Of a stretch of DNA of 16,671 bases, positions 6,282-14,094 are shown piece by piece. Location of the stretch: positions 1 through 16,671 of the forward strand of contig CANGRU010000007.1 of assembly GCA_947456315.1 (NCBI GenBank), read 5' to 3'. Made by a program: the position numbers and the translations under genes. Each line of letters opens with the position of its first letter. Positions within the stretch are counted from its first letter, which is position 1. Source of the DNA: Beijerinckiaceae bacterium. Its GTDB lineage: Bacteria; Pseudomonadota; Alphaproteobacteria; Rhizobiales; Beijerinckiaceae. The notes under the pieces are model-generated. The model worked only from the letters and a program-made list of their open reading frames with translations. It had not been told where the DNA came from and ran no database searches.

Positions 6282-8087
6282 ATGAGCGTCGAGGCGCAAA
6301 AAGACGGGATCAGCCATCTGCCGCTGCGCGAAGAGCGTGAGCAGAAGCGCTGGCGTTTGCGCTTGCGCCGGTTTGTCTCCTCTCTTGCGGCGCGTTTTTC
6401 ATCCTCGCTGACACGCCGTATTCTGGTGCTCAACATTGGCGGCCTTGTCGCGCTGCTGTTGGGCTTTCTCTATCTCAACCAGTTTCGCGCCGGACTCATT
6501 GAAGCGCGCGTGCAAAGTTTGCAGACGCAAGGCGAAATCATTGCCGCTGCCGTTGCTGCCTCCGCGACGGTCGAAACAGATTCTCTGGCGATTGATCCGG
6601 AAAAACTTTTGCAGCTGGCGCCGGGCCAATCCTATGGCTATCGCGATGAAGATGGCGGTCTCGAATTTTCGATCAACCCCGAGCGCATCGGCCCTGTGTT
6701 GCGCCGCCTTGTGTCGCCCACGCGCACGCGTGCGCGCATTTATGACCGCGACGGCTATCTGCTGATCGACTCGCGTTCACTCACGGCGCGCTCCAATATT
6801 TTGCGCTTTGATCTTCCAGCGCTGGGTCAGGATGACAAGCCTGCGACTTTTGCCGAGCGGTGGTGGACGCAAGCCAAACGCTGGTTCTCCTCCAGCGAAT
6901 TGCCACTGTATGAAGATATTGGTGCTGCCAATGGGCGCGCCTATCCGGAAGTCGATCATGCGCTCAGCGGCACCGCGACTTCCATTGTGCGCGTCAATGC
7001 GCGTGGCGAAACCATCGTCTCGGTGGCTGTGCCGGTGCAACGGTTCCGCGCGGTGCGTGGCGCTTTGCTGTTGTCCACGCAAGGCGGTGACATTGACAAG
7101 ATCATCGCTTCCGAACGCTGGGCGATTTTCCGCGTCTTTCTTGTCTCTGCGGGCGTGATGTTCCTGCTGTCGATTTTTCTGGCCGGCACAATTGCAGGCC
7201 CGATGCGCCGTCTGGCGGAAGCGGCCGATCGCGTGCGCCGTGGTATCAAATCGCGTCAGGAGATTCCCGACTTCACTGACCGCGCCGATGAAATCGGCCA
7301 TTTGTCAGGCGCGCTGCGCGACATGACCAAGGCGCTCTATAATCGCATCGAAGCGATTGAAAGTTTTGCCGCTGATGTGGCGCATGAGTTGAAAAATCCG
7401 CTGACCTCTTTGCGCAGTGCCGTCGAAACCTTGCCGCGCGCCAAAACAGAAGAATCCAAAGCGCGTCTGCTGGATGTCATCCAGCATGATGTGAAACGCC
7501 TGGATCGTCTGATCAGCGATATTTCGGATGCCTCACGCCTTGATGCCGAATTGGCGCGCGCCGATTATGAACCGCTGGATCTCGTCAAATTGCTCACCGC
7601 GATTCAGGATTTCGCCAATCAAGCAAAAAACAATGATGGCGTAAGTGTCTCGCTCGACATTGCGCCACCTGAACCCGCACGCCATGGCAGCGATTATTTT
7701 GTGCTGGGGCATGATTCACGCCTTGGCCAAGTCATCACCAATCTGATTGACAATGCACGCTCGTTCTCCGAGCCCGGCAGCCATGTCCGCATGGCTCTGC
7801 GCCGCGCCCGCGCTCTGGCGCGCAACGGGCAATGGCAAGAGGGCATTGAAATCATCGTGGATGATGATGGTCCCGGCATTCCCGAACATGCGATGGAGCG
7901 CATTTTCGAGCGCTTCTACACCGACCGTCCCAATCAGGGCTTTGGCCAGAACAGCGGCCTTGGCCTGTCGATCTCGCGCCAGATTGCCGAAGGCCACGGC
8001 GGCACGATCAGCGCACAAAATCGCACAGATGCGCTTGGCAAAATTCTGGGTGCCCGTTTTGTCGTCTGGCTACCCGCCGCCAAATGA
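6282..8087 (+). CDS. chvG: Sensor histidine kinase of the ChvG/ChvI two-component system
   Basis: This is an inner-membrane sensor kinase of 601 residues that phosphorylates ChvI. Start choice: ATG at 6282 has ACGGAG four bases ahead; an in-frame ATG at 6243 lies inside the hairpin stem and has no ribosome site. A basic cytoplasmic N-terminus (residues 16-46) precedes membrane helix 1 (about 47-66). A periplasmic sensing region of about 210 residues follows, then helix 2 (about 281-303) and a HAMP linker (GPMRRLAEAADRVRRG). The dimerisation/phosphoacceptor domain carries H368 in FAADVAHELKNPLTSLR. The ATPase domain has the N box (NLIDNARSF, about 487), VDDDGPGIP, ERFYTDRP and GLGLSIS. The stop overlaps the hprK start by ATGA, implying coupled translation. 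Orthologues (ChvG, ExoS, BvrS) respond to acid or envelope stress. Confidence 0.95.
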   Translation: MSVEAQKDGISHLPLREEREQKRWRLRLRRFVSSLAARFSSSLTRRILVLNIGGLVALLLGFLYLNQFRAGLIEARVQSLQTQGEIIAAAVAASATVETDSLAIDPEKLLQLAPGQSYGYRDEDGGLEFSINPERIGPVLRRLVSPTRTRARIYDRDGYLLIDSRSLTARSNILRFDLPALGQDDKPATFAERWWTQAKRWFSSSELPLYEDIGAANGRAYPEVDHALSGTATSIVRVNARGETIVSVAVPVQRFRAVRGALLLSTQGGDIDKIIASERWAIFRVFLVSAGVMFLLSIFLAGTIAGPMRRLAEAADRVRRGIKSRQEIPDFTDRADEIGHLSGALRDMTKALYNRIEAIESFAADVAHELKNPLTSLRSAVETLPRAKTEESKARLLDVIQHDVKRLDRLISDISDASRLDAELARADYEPLDLVKLLTAIQDFANQAKNNDGVSVSLDIAPPEPARHGSDYFVLGHDSRLGQVITNLIDNARSFSEPGSHVRMALRRARALARNGQWQEGIEIIVDDDGPGIPEHAMERIFERFYTDRPNQGFGQNSGLGLSISRQIAEGHGGTISAQNRTDALGKILGARFVVWLPAAK

Positions 8088-8518
8088 GGCCGCCTTTTCC
8101 CACCATCCACGCCTGCGCGCTGCTTGTGGGCGATGCTGGCCTTCTGATCCGTGGTGCATCGGGCAGTGGCAAATCATCTCTGACGCTGGCGCTTCTGGCC
8201 GCCGCTCAAGCGCAAGGGCGCTTCGCACGCCTTGTGGCTGATGATCGGGTCGGCCTAACAAAGACCGATGGACAGCTGCTGGCCTCCCCTCATCCGGTGA
8301 TTGCTGGCCGGATCGAACAGCGGGGGGTCGGTATTTTGAGCCTTCCGCACCAATCTGCGGCGCGCCTCACCCATGTCGTGGATCTGGTCCCGGAGGCGCA
8401 ATTGCCCGCCCGACCAGAGGGACGAATCACATTGGAGGGGGTGGAGCTTGGCCATTTTGTCATCCCGGCGGGGGTGCCTATGGAAGCCGCGGCGCAAGCC
8501 CTCCTCGCAAAAATTTAA
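8084..8518 (+). CDS. hprK: HPr kinase/phosphorylase, short alphaproteobacterial form
   Basis: HprK phosphorylates, and can dephosphorylate, a serine of HPr in response to metabolic state. This 144-residue protein corresponds only to the C-terminal catalytic domain; the N-terminal domain of the Gram-positive enzyme is absent, as is normal in alphaproteobacteria. Visible elements are H9 in the conserved HAxxLLV strand, the Walker A loop GASGSGKSS (24-32), the acidic pair in LVADD (53-54) and the HprK signature AGRIEQRGVGIL (74-85). The start overlaps the chvG stop by four bases (ATGA), so it is probably translated together with the kinase. The next gene, for the EIIA component, begins 139 bases later, and HPr itself is two genes downstream. 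The target serine is present in that HPr, which supports a working pair. Confidence 0.95.
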   Translation: MRPPFPTIHACALLVGDAGLLIRGASGSGKSSLTLALLAAAQAQGRFARLVADDRVGLTKTDGQLLASPHPVIAGRIEQRGVGILSLPHQSAARLTHVVDLVPEAQLPARPEGRITLEGVELGHFVIPAGVPMEAAAQALLAKI

Positions 8519-8580
8519 CCCTGCAGCGGGTTTGACCTGCTCATTTTGCTTGCCAATTCGTTCGCGACGCACAAAATGGC

Positions 8581-8597
8581 GGCCCTCGGTCAGGGCC
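8581..8597 (+). other. Short hairpin in the hprK-EIIA gap
   Basis: GGCCCT (8581-8586) and AGGGCC (8592-8597) enclose CGGTC. It lies in the 139-base gap that is the only real break in the chvG-hprK-EIIA-HPr block. No T run follows. TTGACC at 8532-8537 resembles a -35 element but only a poor -10 (AATTCG, 8555-8560) stands at the right distance. It could be a processing site or the leader of an internal transcript. Confidence 0.35.
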
Positions 8598-8657
8598 TCC
8601 TATGACATGTCTTGGCCCGACCTCTCGTGGCGTCATTCTGCAGGAAGTGTGAACCGG

Positions 8658-9059
8658 ATGATTGGCATGGTCCTCGTGACCCACGGCCACCTCGCGACCG
8701 AGTTTCGCGCGGCTTTGGAACATGTCGTCGGTCCGCAAAAGCAGATCGAGACGATCACCATTGGCCCCGAAGACGATATGGAACAGCGCCGCAAAGATAT
8801 TATGGCGGCGGTGAGCCATGTCGACAGCGGCGGTGGCGTTGTTGTGTTGACCGACATGTTCGGTGGCACACCCTCCAATCTGGCCATTTCGGTGATGGAA
8901 GGCCCCGCCGTTGATGTGGTGGCGGGCATCAATCTGCCCATGCTGATCAAACTGGCTTCGGTGCGCGAAGAGGCAAGCCTTGAGCAAGCCGTCATTCAGG
9001 CGCAGGATGCAGGTCGCAAATATATTTCTGTGGCCAGCCGGATTCTGAACGGGAAATGA
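8658..9059 (+). CDS. PTS EIIA component, mannose (EIIA-Man) family, regulatory
   Basis: The 133-residue protein belongs to the EIIA(Man) fold family, which accepts a phosphoryl group from HPr. The active histidine is H9 in VLVTHGH. The core TDMFGGTPSNLA and the AGINLPMLIKL segment are family hallmarks. No IIB, IIC or IID domain is fused or adjacent, so it probably works in signalling and not sugar uptake, as in the incomplete PTS of Brucella and rhizobia. The start at 8658 is supported by AGGAAG 11 bases upstream and by alignment of the first strand; the frame remains open further upstream but that part looks like an hprK shadow. Its stop overlaps the ptsH start (ATGA). It is often labelled manX or ptsM in relatives; I leave the symbol open. 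Confidence 0.93.
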   Translation: MIGMVLVTHGHLATEFRAALEHVVGPQKQIETITIGPEDDMEQRRKDIMAAVSHVDSGGGVVVLTDMFGGTPSNLAISVMEGPAVDVVAGINLPMLIKLASVREEASLEQAVIQAQDAGRKYISVASRILNGK

Positions 9060-9382
9060 CCAACACGACCGAAGACGGGCAACCTTGCCCTCCAGCCCCC
9101 GCCTGTATCGACGGCATTGCCCGCGAAATGGCGATCATCAATAAAAAAGGTCTGCACGCCCGCGCGACCGCAAAATTCGTTCAATGCGTCGAGCAATTCG
9201 ATGCGGACGTCACAGTGACACGCTGTGGTGAAAGTGTCGGCGGCCTGTCGATCATGGGTATTCTGACTTTGGGTGCGGGCATCGGCACGACGATCAGCGT
9301 CTGCGCGCGTGGACCCCAAGCGCAAGACTGCATCGATGCACTCGATGCACTGGTCGCCAATCGTTTTGGCGAAGACGAATAG
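9056..9382 (+). CDS. ptsH: Phosphocarrier protein HPr (PTS)
   Basis: HPr passes phosphate from enzyme I to EIIA proteins. The 108-residue product has the His site at H34 in KKGLHARATAKF and the regulatory serine at S65 in GGLSIMGILTLGAG, the residue HprK would modify. The tail TISVCARGPQAQDCIDALDALV is the usual last strand and helix. The start overlaps the stop of the EIIA gene, which argues for coupled translation; the next ATG (codon 25) would cut into the first beta strand. HPr proteins are usually 85-95 residues, so this one has an extra N-terminal stretch of about 20 residues containing two cysteines (C11, C17), with C44 and C57 in the core. Enzyme I is not in the window. It ends 7 bases before the stop of the convergent pgi. 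Confidence 0.96.
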   Translation: MTNTTEDGQPCPPAPACIDGIAREMAIINKKGLHARATAKFVQCVEQFDADVTVTRCGESVGGLSIMGILTLGAGIGTTISVCARGPQAQDCIDALDALVANRFGEDE

Positions 9383-9387
9383 ACAGC

Positions 9388-9409
9388 CGTCATTGCGAAG
9401 AGCGCAAGG
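9388..9409. repeat. Repeat fragment (C) forming the end of pgi
   Basis: CGTCATTGCGA (9388-9398) is identical to the outer end of the palindromic repeat found at 1121, and the following AGAGCGCAAGGCG still resembles it. The fragment contains the pgi stop codon and the last few codons (product ending LRSSQ). No second arm is visible, so it is a half element or a chance match of 11 bases plus similar flank. Confidence 0.55.
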
Positions 9410-11042
9410 CGCGCCGATATTCGATCAAGCCCGCCGTGCTGCCATCGAGTGACGATGTGTCAGCTTTGTCATCGGCCACAATCGGCGCAAGACGGTTGCA
9501 AAGCTCTTTGCCCAGCTCCACGCCCCATTGATCAAAAGCATTGATGTCCCACACCGCTGATTGCACAAAGACCTTGTGCTCATAAAGCGCCACAAGGCGC
9601 CCGAGCATGCGCGGGTCAAGGCGGTGATATAAAAACAGGCTCGAGGGACGATTGCCGGCAAACACTTTATGTGGCGCAAGCTCTGCGATCTGGGCTTGCG
9701 AAAGACCTTGCTTGCGCAACAGACTTTCAACCTCGTGACGCGAGCGCCCGCACATCAAGGCTTCTGATTGCGCCAGACAATTGGCAACCAGCAGATCGTG
9801 ATGATGGGCATCAGCCGCAACAGGTTCTGCAGCCAGCAGGAAATCAACAGGAATGACATCCGTGCCCTGATGCAGCATCTGGAAGAAAGCATGCTGGCCA
9901 TTGGTGCCAGGCTCGCCCCAGATCACAGGTGCAGTGGCAAACGATACCAGCGCGCCATCATGCGTCACGGATTTCCCGTTCGATTCCATATCGAGCTGCT
10001 GCAAATAGGCCGGAAAACGGGCCAAGCGCTGATCATAGGGAATGACGGCATGTGAGCCGAAGCCCCAGACATTACGATACCAAATGCCGATCAGACCCAT
10101 CAGCACGGGGATGTTTTCCTGCAAGGGCGCGTTACAGAAATGATCATCGACTTCATGACCGCCCCGCAGAAAATCATCGAAATGTTCCGGACCGATCGCA
10201 ATCGCAAGGGCTAGACCGATGGATGACCAGAGCGAATAGCGCCCGCCCACCCAATCCCAGAAACCGAACACGCGCTCTGCGCGAATGCCGAACTTTTCGA
10301 CCAGATCAAGCTTGGTGGAGACAGCCGCAAAATGATCGCCGACCGCAGCCTCACCCAAGACTGCAGCAACACGCGCGCGGGCGCTTTGCGCATTGGTCAT
10401 GGTTTCTTGTGTCGTGAATGTCTTTGACGAGATGATAAACAGTGTTGTCGAAAGATCGAGTTTTTCGAGCGTGTCGGATAAATCAGCACCATCGACATTC
10501 GACACAAAATGCGTGGTCAGCCCCTTCTTGGCAAAAGGCGACAGCGCACGCGCCGCCATAGCCGGCCCCAGATCTGATCCGCCAATGCCGATGTTCACAA
10601 CATCGGTAAACGGCTTGCCTGTTGAGCCGCGCAGCTCGCCTGCACGCACGGCGCGCGCAAAGCCATAGAGCTTTTCGCGCATGGCAAAAATGTCGGGCAT
10701 GACATCACGGCCCTCGACCTGCACGGCCTTGCCCGAAAAATTGCGCAAAGCCATATGCAGTGCGGGGCGACTTTCCGTGTTGTTGACACGCGCGCCAGAA
10801 AAAAGTGCTTCGCGTTTTTCTTCGAGACCTGCCGCACGCGCCAGCGTGATGAGATGCGCCAAAGTGGCATCATTCAGTCTGTGCTTGGAATAATCGAACA
10901 GGAGATCGCCAAGCCGCAGGCTCAGACGCTCAAAGCGGCCGGGATCGGCAGCAAAAAGATCCACGACCCTCTGGTGGCCCATTTCGACGCGATGCGCCTC
11001 AAGCGCCGCCAGCGCCGTCATCACCTGTTTTTTTGCCATCAT
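9390..11042 (-). CDS. pgi: Glucose-6-phosphate isomerase
   Basis: This cytoplasmic enzyme interconverts glucose-6-phosphate and fructose-6-phosphate. The 550-residue length is normal. Both family signatures are clear: FGFWDWVGGRYSLWSSIG in the middle and VWDINAFDQWGVELGK near the C-terminus. Phosphate-binding segments VNIGIGGSDLGP and SSKTFTTQET are present. Catalytic residues by family comparison are E377 in GEPGTNGQH, H391 in MLHQGTD and K512 in the last signature. Two adjacent ATGs open the frame (11042 and 11039); GGA seven bases before the second slightly favours 11039. The last codons and stop coincide with a fragment of the palindromic repeat. pgi is convergent with the PTS block and divergent from the ABC-F gene. 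Products of pgi and pckA both feed hexose-phosphate and envelope precursor supply, which suits the regulatory neighbours, though no shared control site was found. Confidence 0.97.
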   Translation of the reverse strand: MMAKKQVMTALAALEAHRVEMGHQRVVDLFAADPGRFERLSLRLGDLLFDYSKHRLNDATLAHLITLARAAGLEEKREALFSGARVNNTESRPALHMALRNFSGKAVQVEGRDVMPDIFAMREKLYGFARAVRAGELRGSTGKPFTDVVNIGIGGSDLGPAMAARALSPFAKKGLTTHFVSNVDGADLSDTLEKLDLSTTLFIISSKTFTTQETMTNAQSARARVAAVLGEAAVGDHFAAVSTKLDLVEKFGIRAERVFGFWDWVGGRYSLWSSIGLALAIAIGPEHFDDFLRGGHEVDDHFCNAPLQENIPVLMGLIGIWYRNVWGFGSHAVIPYDQRLARFPAYLQQLDMESNGKSVTHDGALVSFATAPVIWGEPGTNGQHAFFQMLHQGTDVIPVDFLLAAEPVAADAHHHDLLVANCLAQSEALMCGRSRHEVESLLRKQGLSQAQIAELAPHKVFAGNRPSSLFLYHRLDPRMLGRLVALYEHKVFVQSAVWDINAFDQWGVELGKELCNRLAPIVADDKADTSSLDGSTAGLIEYRRALRSSQ

Positions 11043-11185
11043 CTCATCCGTTGTTCCGGGGCAATCGCGCCACCATGACGCAATCTTGTGGACCCAGCGT
11101 TAACGCGCCGGCGGTGGCCTCGGGTCACCACCTCCTGTATGGAGAAGCCGCGCGACCCGCCTTTGCTCTCCGGAACCCGATTTTC

Positions 11186-12997
11186 ATGGCCCCTCCTCCC
11201 CTTCTCCTGTTGCAGGACATTACCCTCACCATTGGCGGCAAGCCGCTGCTGGAGGGCGCGGAGCTGTCGGTCAGCCAGGGCGAACGCACCTGCCTCGTCG
11301 GGCGCAACGGGTCGGGCAAGTCGACCTTGCTCAAAATCGCCGCCGGACTCATCGAAAAGGATGGCGGGACACGGTTTTTCCAGCCTGATGCCACCGTGCG
11401 CTATCTGCCCCAAGAGCCCGATCTGTCCGGCTTTGCCACCGTGCTCGCCTATGTGGAAGCGGGCCTTGGACCGGGTGACGAGCCCTATCGCTGCCAATAT
11501 TTGCTCAATGAACTGGGCATGACCGGCGAGGAAGACCCTGCCCATCTGTCGGGTGGCGAGGCGCGCCGCGCGGCGCTGGCGCGCGTGCTGGCACCCGAGC
11601 CTGATCTGATTTTTCTGGATGAGCCGACCAACCATCTCGATCTGCCCGCCATTGAATGGCTGGAAACCGAACTGGCCTCGCTGCGCTCTGCGCTGGTGCT
11701 CATCAGCCATGATCGGCGCTTTCTGCAAAATCTCTCGCGCACGACCGTCTGGCTCGACCGTGGGCGCACCAAGAAACTCGACCGCGGGTTTGGCGAATTT
11801 GAGGCATGGCGCGACAAGCTGCTGGAAGAAGAAGAAATCCAGCGCCACAAGCTCGACCGGCTCATCGTCAATGAAGAACATTGGGTGCGCCATGGCGTCA
11901 GCGCGCGGCGCAAGCGCAATATGGGTCGCATGGCCCGCCTCTCAGATCTGCGCTCCGAACGGCGCGATGCGCGCAAATCCGTAGGTGATGTGAAGATCAC
12001 CGTCAGCGAAGGCCGCACATCCGGCAAGCTGGTGCTGGAAGCCGAGAGCGTTTCCAAAAGCTATGGCGAGCGCGCAATTGTGAAAGATTTTTCGCTGCGC
12101 CTGCTGCGTGGTGATCGGCTCGGCATTGTCGGCCAGAATGGCGCGGGCAAAACCACTTTGCTCAATCTGATGACCGGCGTTCTGGAACCTGACAGCGGCA
12201 CCATCCGTCTGGGCGCCAATCTCGAAATGGCGACGCTGGATCAAAGCCGCAAAACGCTCAAAGAGGATTGGACGCTGAAAGATGCGCTCACCAAGAGCGG
12301 CGGCGATTATGTCGAGATCAATGGCGAGAAGAAGCATGTTATCGGCTATATGAAGGACTTTCTCTTCGCGCCCGAACAAGCCCGCACGCCGATCTCGCGC
12401 CTGTCGGGTGGCGAGCGTGGCCGCCTGATGCTGGCGCGCGCCATGTCCTTGCCGTCGAATTTTCTGGTGCTCGACGAGCCGACCAATGATCTTGATCTCG
12501 AGACGCTCGATCTCTTGCAAGAGATGATCACCGACTACAAAGGCACAGTGATTGTCGTCAGCCATGATCGTGATTTTCTGGATCGCGTCGCCACCTCTGT
12601 GATTGTCGCCGAAGGTGAAGGCAAGTGGATTGAATATGCCGGTGGCTATTCCGACATGGTGACGCAACGCGGACACGGGGTCAGTGCCTCTGCTCCCCCG
12701 GCGCCAAAAGCGAAAAATGCCAATCAGCAAAATCGCGGCTCGGGCGGCGGCGCAAAAAAAGAAAAGCTGTCGTTCAAACACAAACACGCGCTGGAAACGC
12801 TGCCCGGCCGCATCGCAGAGATGCAGGCCAAGCGTGACCTGTTGCTGGCGAAACTGGCCGAACCATCTCTCTACGCCAATGACCGCGTCACCTTCGACAA
12901 AACCTCAGCCCTGCTGGCCGAGGCCGAGAAGAAGATCGCGACCTGGGAACAAGAATGGCTCGAACTCGAAATGCTGCGCGAGGAGCTTGAAGGCTGA
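11186..12997 (+). CDS. ABC-F family ATPase, Uup-like
   Basis: This is a soluble double ATP-binding protein of 603 residues with no membrane helices. ABC-F proteins act at the ribosome or, for Uup, in DNA repair and transposon excision control. Domain 1 has Walker A GRNGSGKST (39-47), signature LSGGEARRAALA and LDEPTNHLDL. A charged linker (EEEEIQRHKLDRLI...RRKRNMGRMARL) follows. Domain 2 has GQNGAGKTT (316-324), LSGGERGRLMLARAM (from 406) and LDEPTNDLDLETL. After a low-complexity stretch rich in Ala, Asn, Gln and Gly comes a C-terminal coiled-coil segment (about 535-603), which marks the Uup subgroup. I chose ATG at 11186 because family proteins begin just before the first strand; the frame is open to 11033 but that would overlap pgi. 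The ribosome site is weak. It stands divergent from pgi with about 140 bases between. Confidence 0.92.
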   Translation: MAPPPLLLLQDITLTIGGKPLLEGAELSVSQGERTCLVGRNGSGKSTLLKIAAGLIEKDGGTRFFQPDATVRYLPQEPDLSGFATVLAYVEAGLGPGDEPYRCQYLLNELGMTGEEDPAHLSGGEARRAALARVLAPEPDLIFLDEPTNHLDLPAIEWLETELASLRSALVLISHDRRFLQNLSRTTVWLDRGRTKKLDRGFGEFEAWRDKLLEEEEIQRHKLDRLIVNEEHWVRHGVSARRKRNMGRMARLSDLRSERRDARKSVGDVKITVSEGRTSGKLVLEAESVSKSYGERAIVKDFSLRLLRGDRLGIVGQNGAGKTTLLNLMTGVLEPDSGTIRLGANLEMATLDQSRKTLKEDWTLKDALTKSGGDYVEINGEKKHVIGYMKDFLFAPEQARTPISRLSGGERGRLMLARAMSLPSNFLVLDEPTNDLDLETLDLLQEMITDYKGTVIVVSHDRDFLDRVATSVIVAEGEGKWIEYAGGYSDMVTQRGHGVSASAPPAPKAKNANQQNRGSGGGAKKEKLSFKHKHALETLPGRIAEMQAKRDLLLAKLAEPSLYANDRVTFDKTSALLAEAEKKIATWEQEWLELEMLREELEG

Positions 12998-13060
12998 GGC
13001 CTCTGCGGTCATGATCCATCCCAACAGGGTGCCGGAATGAGCGCCCCGAGGGAGGATTTG

Positions 13061-14059
13061 ATGTCGAAGCTGTTTAGCGCGCCCTTGGCCGCATCTCTTG
13101 TCTGCGCCGCCCTTCTGGGGCTCGCACCCGCCTCGGCCCAGACCCCCAATGACATCGCCAGCTGGCCCAACCGCCCCATCACCCTGATTGCCCCCCAGCC
13201 TGCGGGCGGTGGCTTTGATACGGTGGCCCGTGTGGTTGCTGATCGCATGCGGCCCATCATTGGCCAGACCATTGTGGTGGAAAATCGCACGGGGGCTGGC
13301 ACGCGCGTGGGCACACAATCGGCCGCCAAGGCGCCCGCTGACGGCTACACGCTGATGATTGGTGCGCTCTCCAATATGGCGCTCAACCCCGGCCTTTATG
13401 ACAATCTGCCCTATGACCCGATCAAGGATTTCAAACTCGTCGGCATGGCGGTGACATGGTCTTACACATTGGTGGCGCGCAAAGGCCTGCCGATGAACAG
13501 CCTGAAAGAAGTCATTGCCTATGCCAAGGACAATCCGGGCAAGCTGACCTATGCGTCAGCTGGTATGGGATCGGGTCAGCATATTGCGGCCGCTGTGACA
13601 GAAAAATTATCCGGCGTGAAACTGACGCATGTGCCCTATCGCGGTTCGCAAGATGCCTATCAGGATATTCTGGGTGAACGCGTCGATCTGTTCTTTGATA
13701 TTTCGTCCGCCGCCAAATCGCAGGTCGATGCGGGCACTGTGAAAGCACTCGCTGTCTCCTCGAAAGAACGCCAACCCATTCATCCCGATGTGCCCAGTGT
13801 TTTTGAAACCGGAGTAGCTCCCCTCGATATGGAAAGCTGGTTTGGTCTGTTTGCACCGGCTGGCACGCCTGAACCTATTCTTGTGAAATTGCGCGCTGCC
13901 ATGGCGCAAGTCATGGCCATGCCCGATGTGCAAGAGCTGTTTGCCAAAAGCGGCGGACAAGTTTCAAAAGCCAGCTTTGCTGACGCAGAAGCGAAAGTGC
14001 GCAGCGATATTGAACGCTGGACGAATCTGATCCGCGATGCGGGTGTGAAGGGCGATTGA
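13061..14059 (+). CDS. Periplasmic tripartite tricarboxylate transporter receptor (Bug/TctC family)
   Basis: The 332-residue solute receptor has a Sec signal peptide (MSKLFSAPLAASLVCAALL...ASAQ, cut near residue 27). The mature part shows the Bug fold pattern: WPNRPITLIAPQPAGGGFDTVARVVA, then VVENRTGAGTRVG, PADGYTLMIG, LTYASAGMGSGQH, VPYRGSQDAYQDILGERVDLFFD and a C-terminal helix pair. Such receptors bind small carboxylates or other small acids; the ligand cannot be told from sequence. The start at 13061 is firm, because GAGGGAGGAT stands a few bases ahead; the in-frame ATG at 13037 adds residues before the signal peptide and has no ribosome site. The gene is 63 bases after the ABC-F gene and 35 bases before a second receptor gene. 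No TctA or TctB membrane partner is in the window. Confidence 0.93.
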   Translation: MSKLFSAPLAASLVCAALLGLAPASAQTPNDIASWPNRPITLIAPQPAGGGFDTVARVVADRMRPIIGQTIVVENRTGAGTRVGTQSAAKAPADGYTLMIGALSNMALNPGLYDNLPYDPIKDFKLVGMAVTWSYTLVARKGLPMNSLKEVIAYAKDNPGKLTYASAGMGSGQHIAAAVTEKLSGVKLTHVPYRGSQDAYQDILGERVDLFFDISSAAKSQVDAGTVKALAVSSKERQPIHPDVPSVFETGVAPLDMESWFGLFAPAGTPEPILVKLRAAMAQVMAMPDVQELFAKSGGQVSKASFADAEAKVRSDIERWTNLIRDAGVKGD

Positions 14060-14094
14060 TCTCTGTCTCTCCACCAGACCCATGAAAGACTGAC

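Noticed and set aside
8373-8657. Possible N-terminal extension of the EIIA protein upstream of 8658
   Set aside because: The added residues are an out-of-frame reading of hprK and the gap, Trp/Arg-rich, and EIIA homology starts at MIGMVLVTHGH with a ribosome site just before it.
11031-11037. A run of seven A on the coding strand at the second to fourth codons of pgi, considered as a programmed slippage site
   Set aside because: The frame continues normally in the annotated phase and homopolymers of this length are common; nothing suggests recoding.
11097-11106. Perfect palindrome GCGTTAACGC between divergent pgi and the ABC-F gene, considered as a LacI-type operator
   Set aside because: A 10-base palindrome is expected many times by chance in 16 kb, and no matching regulator gene or second site is near.
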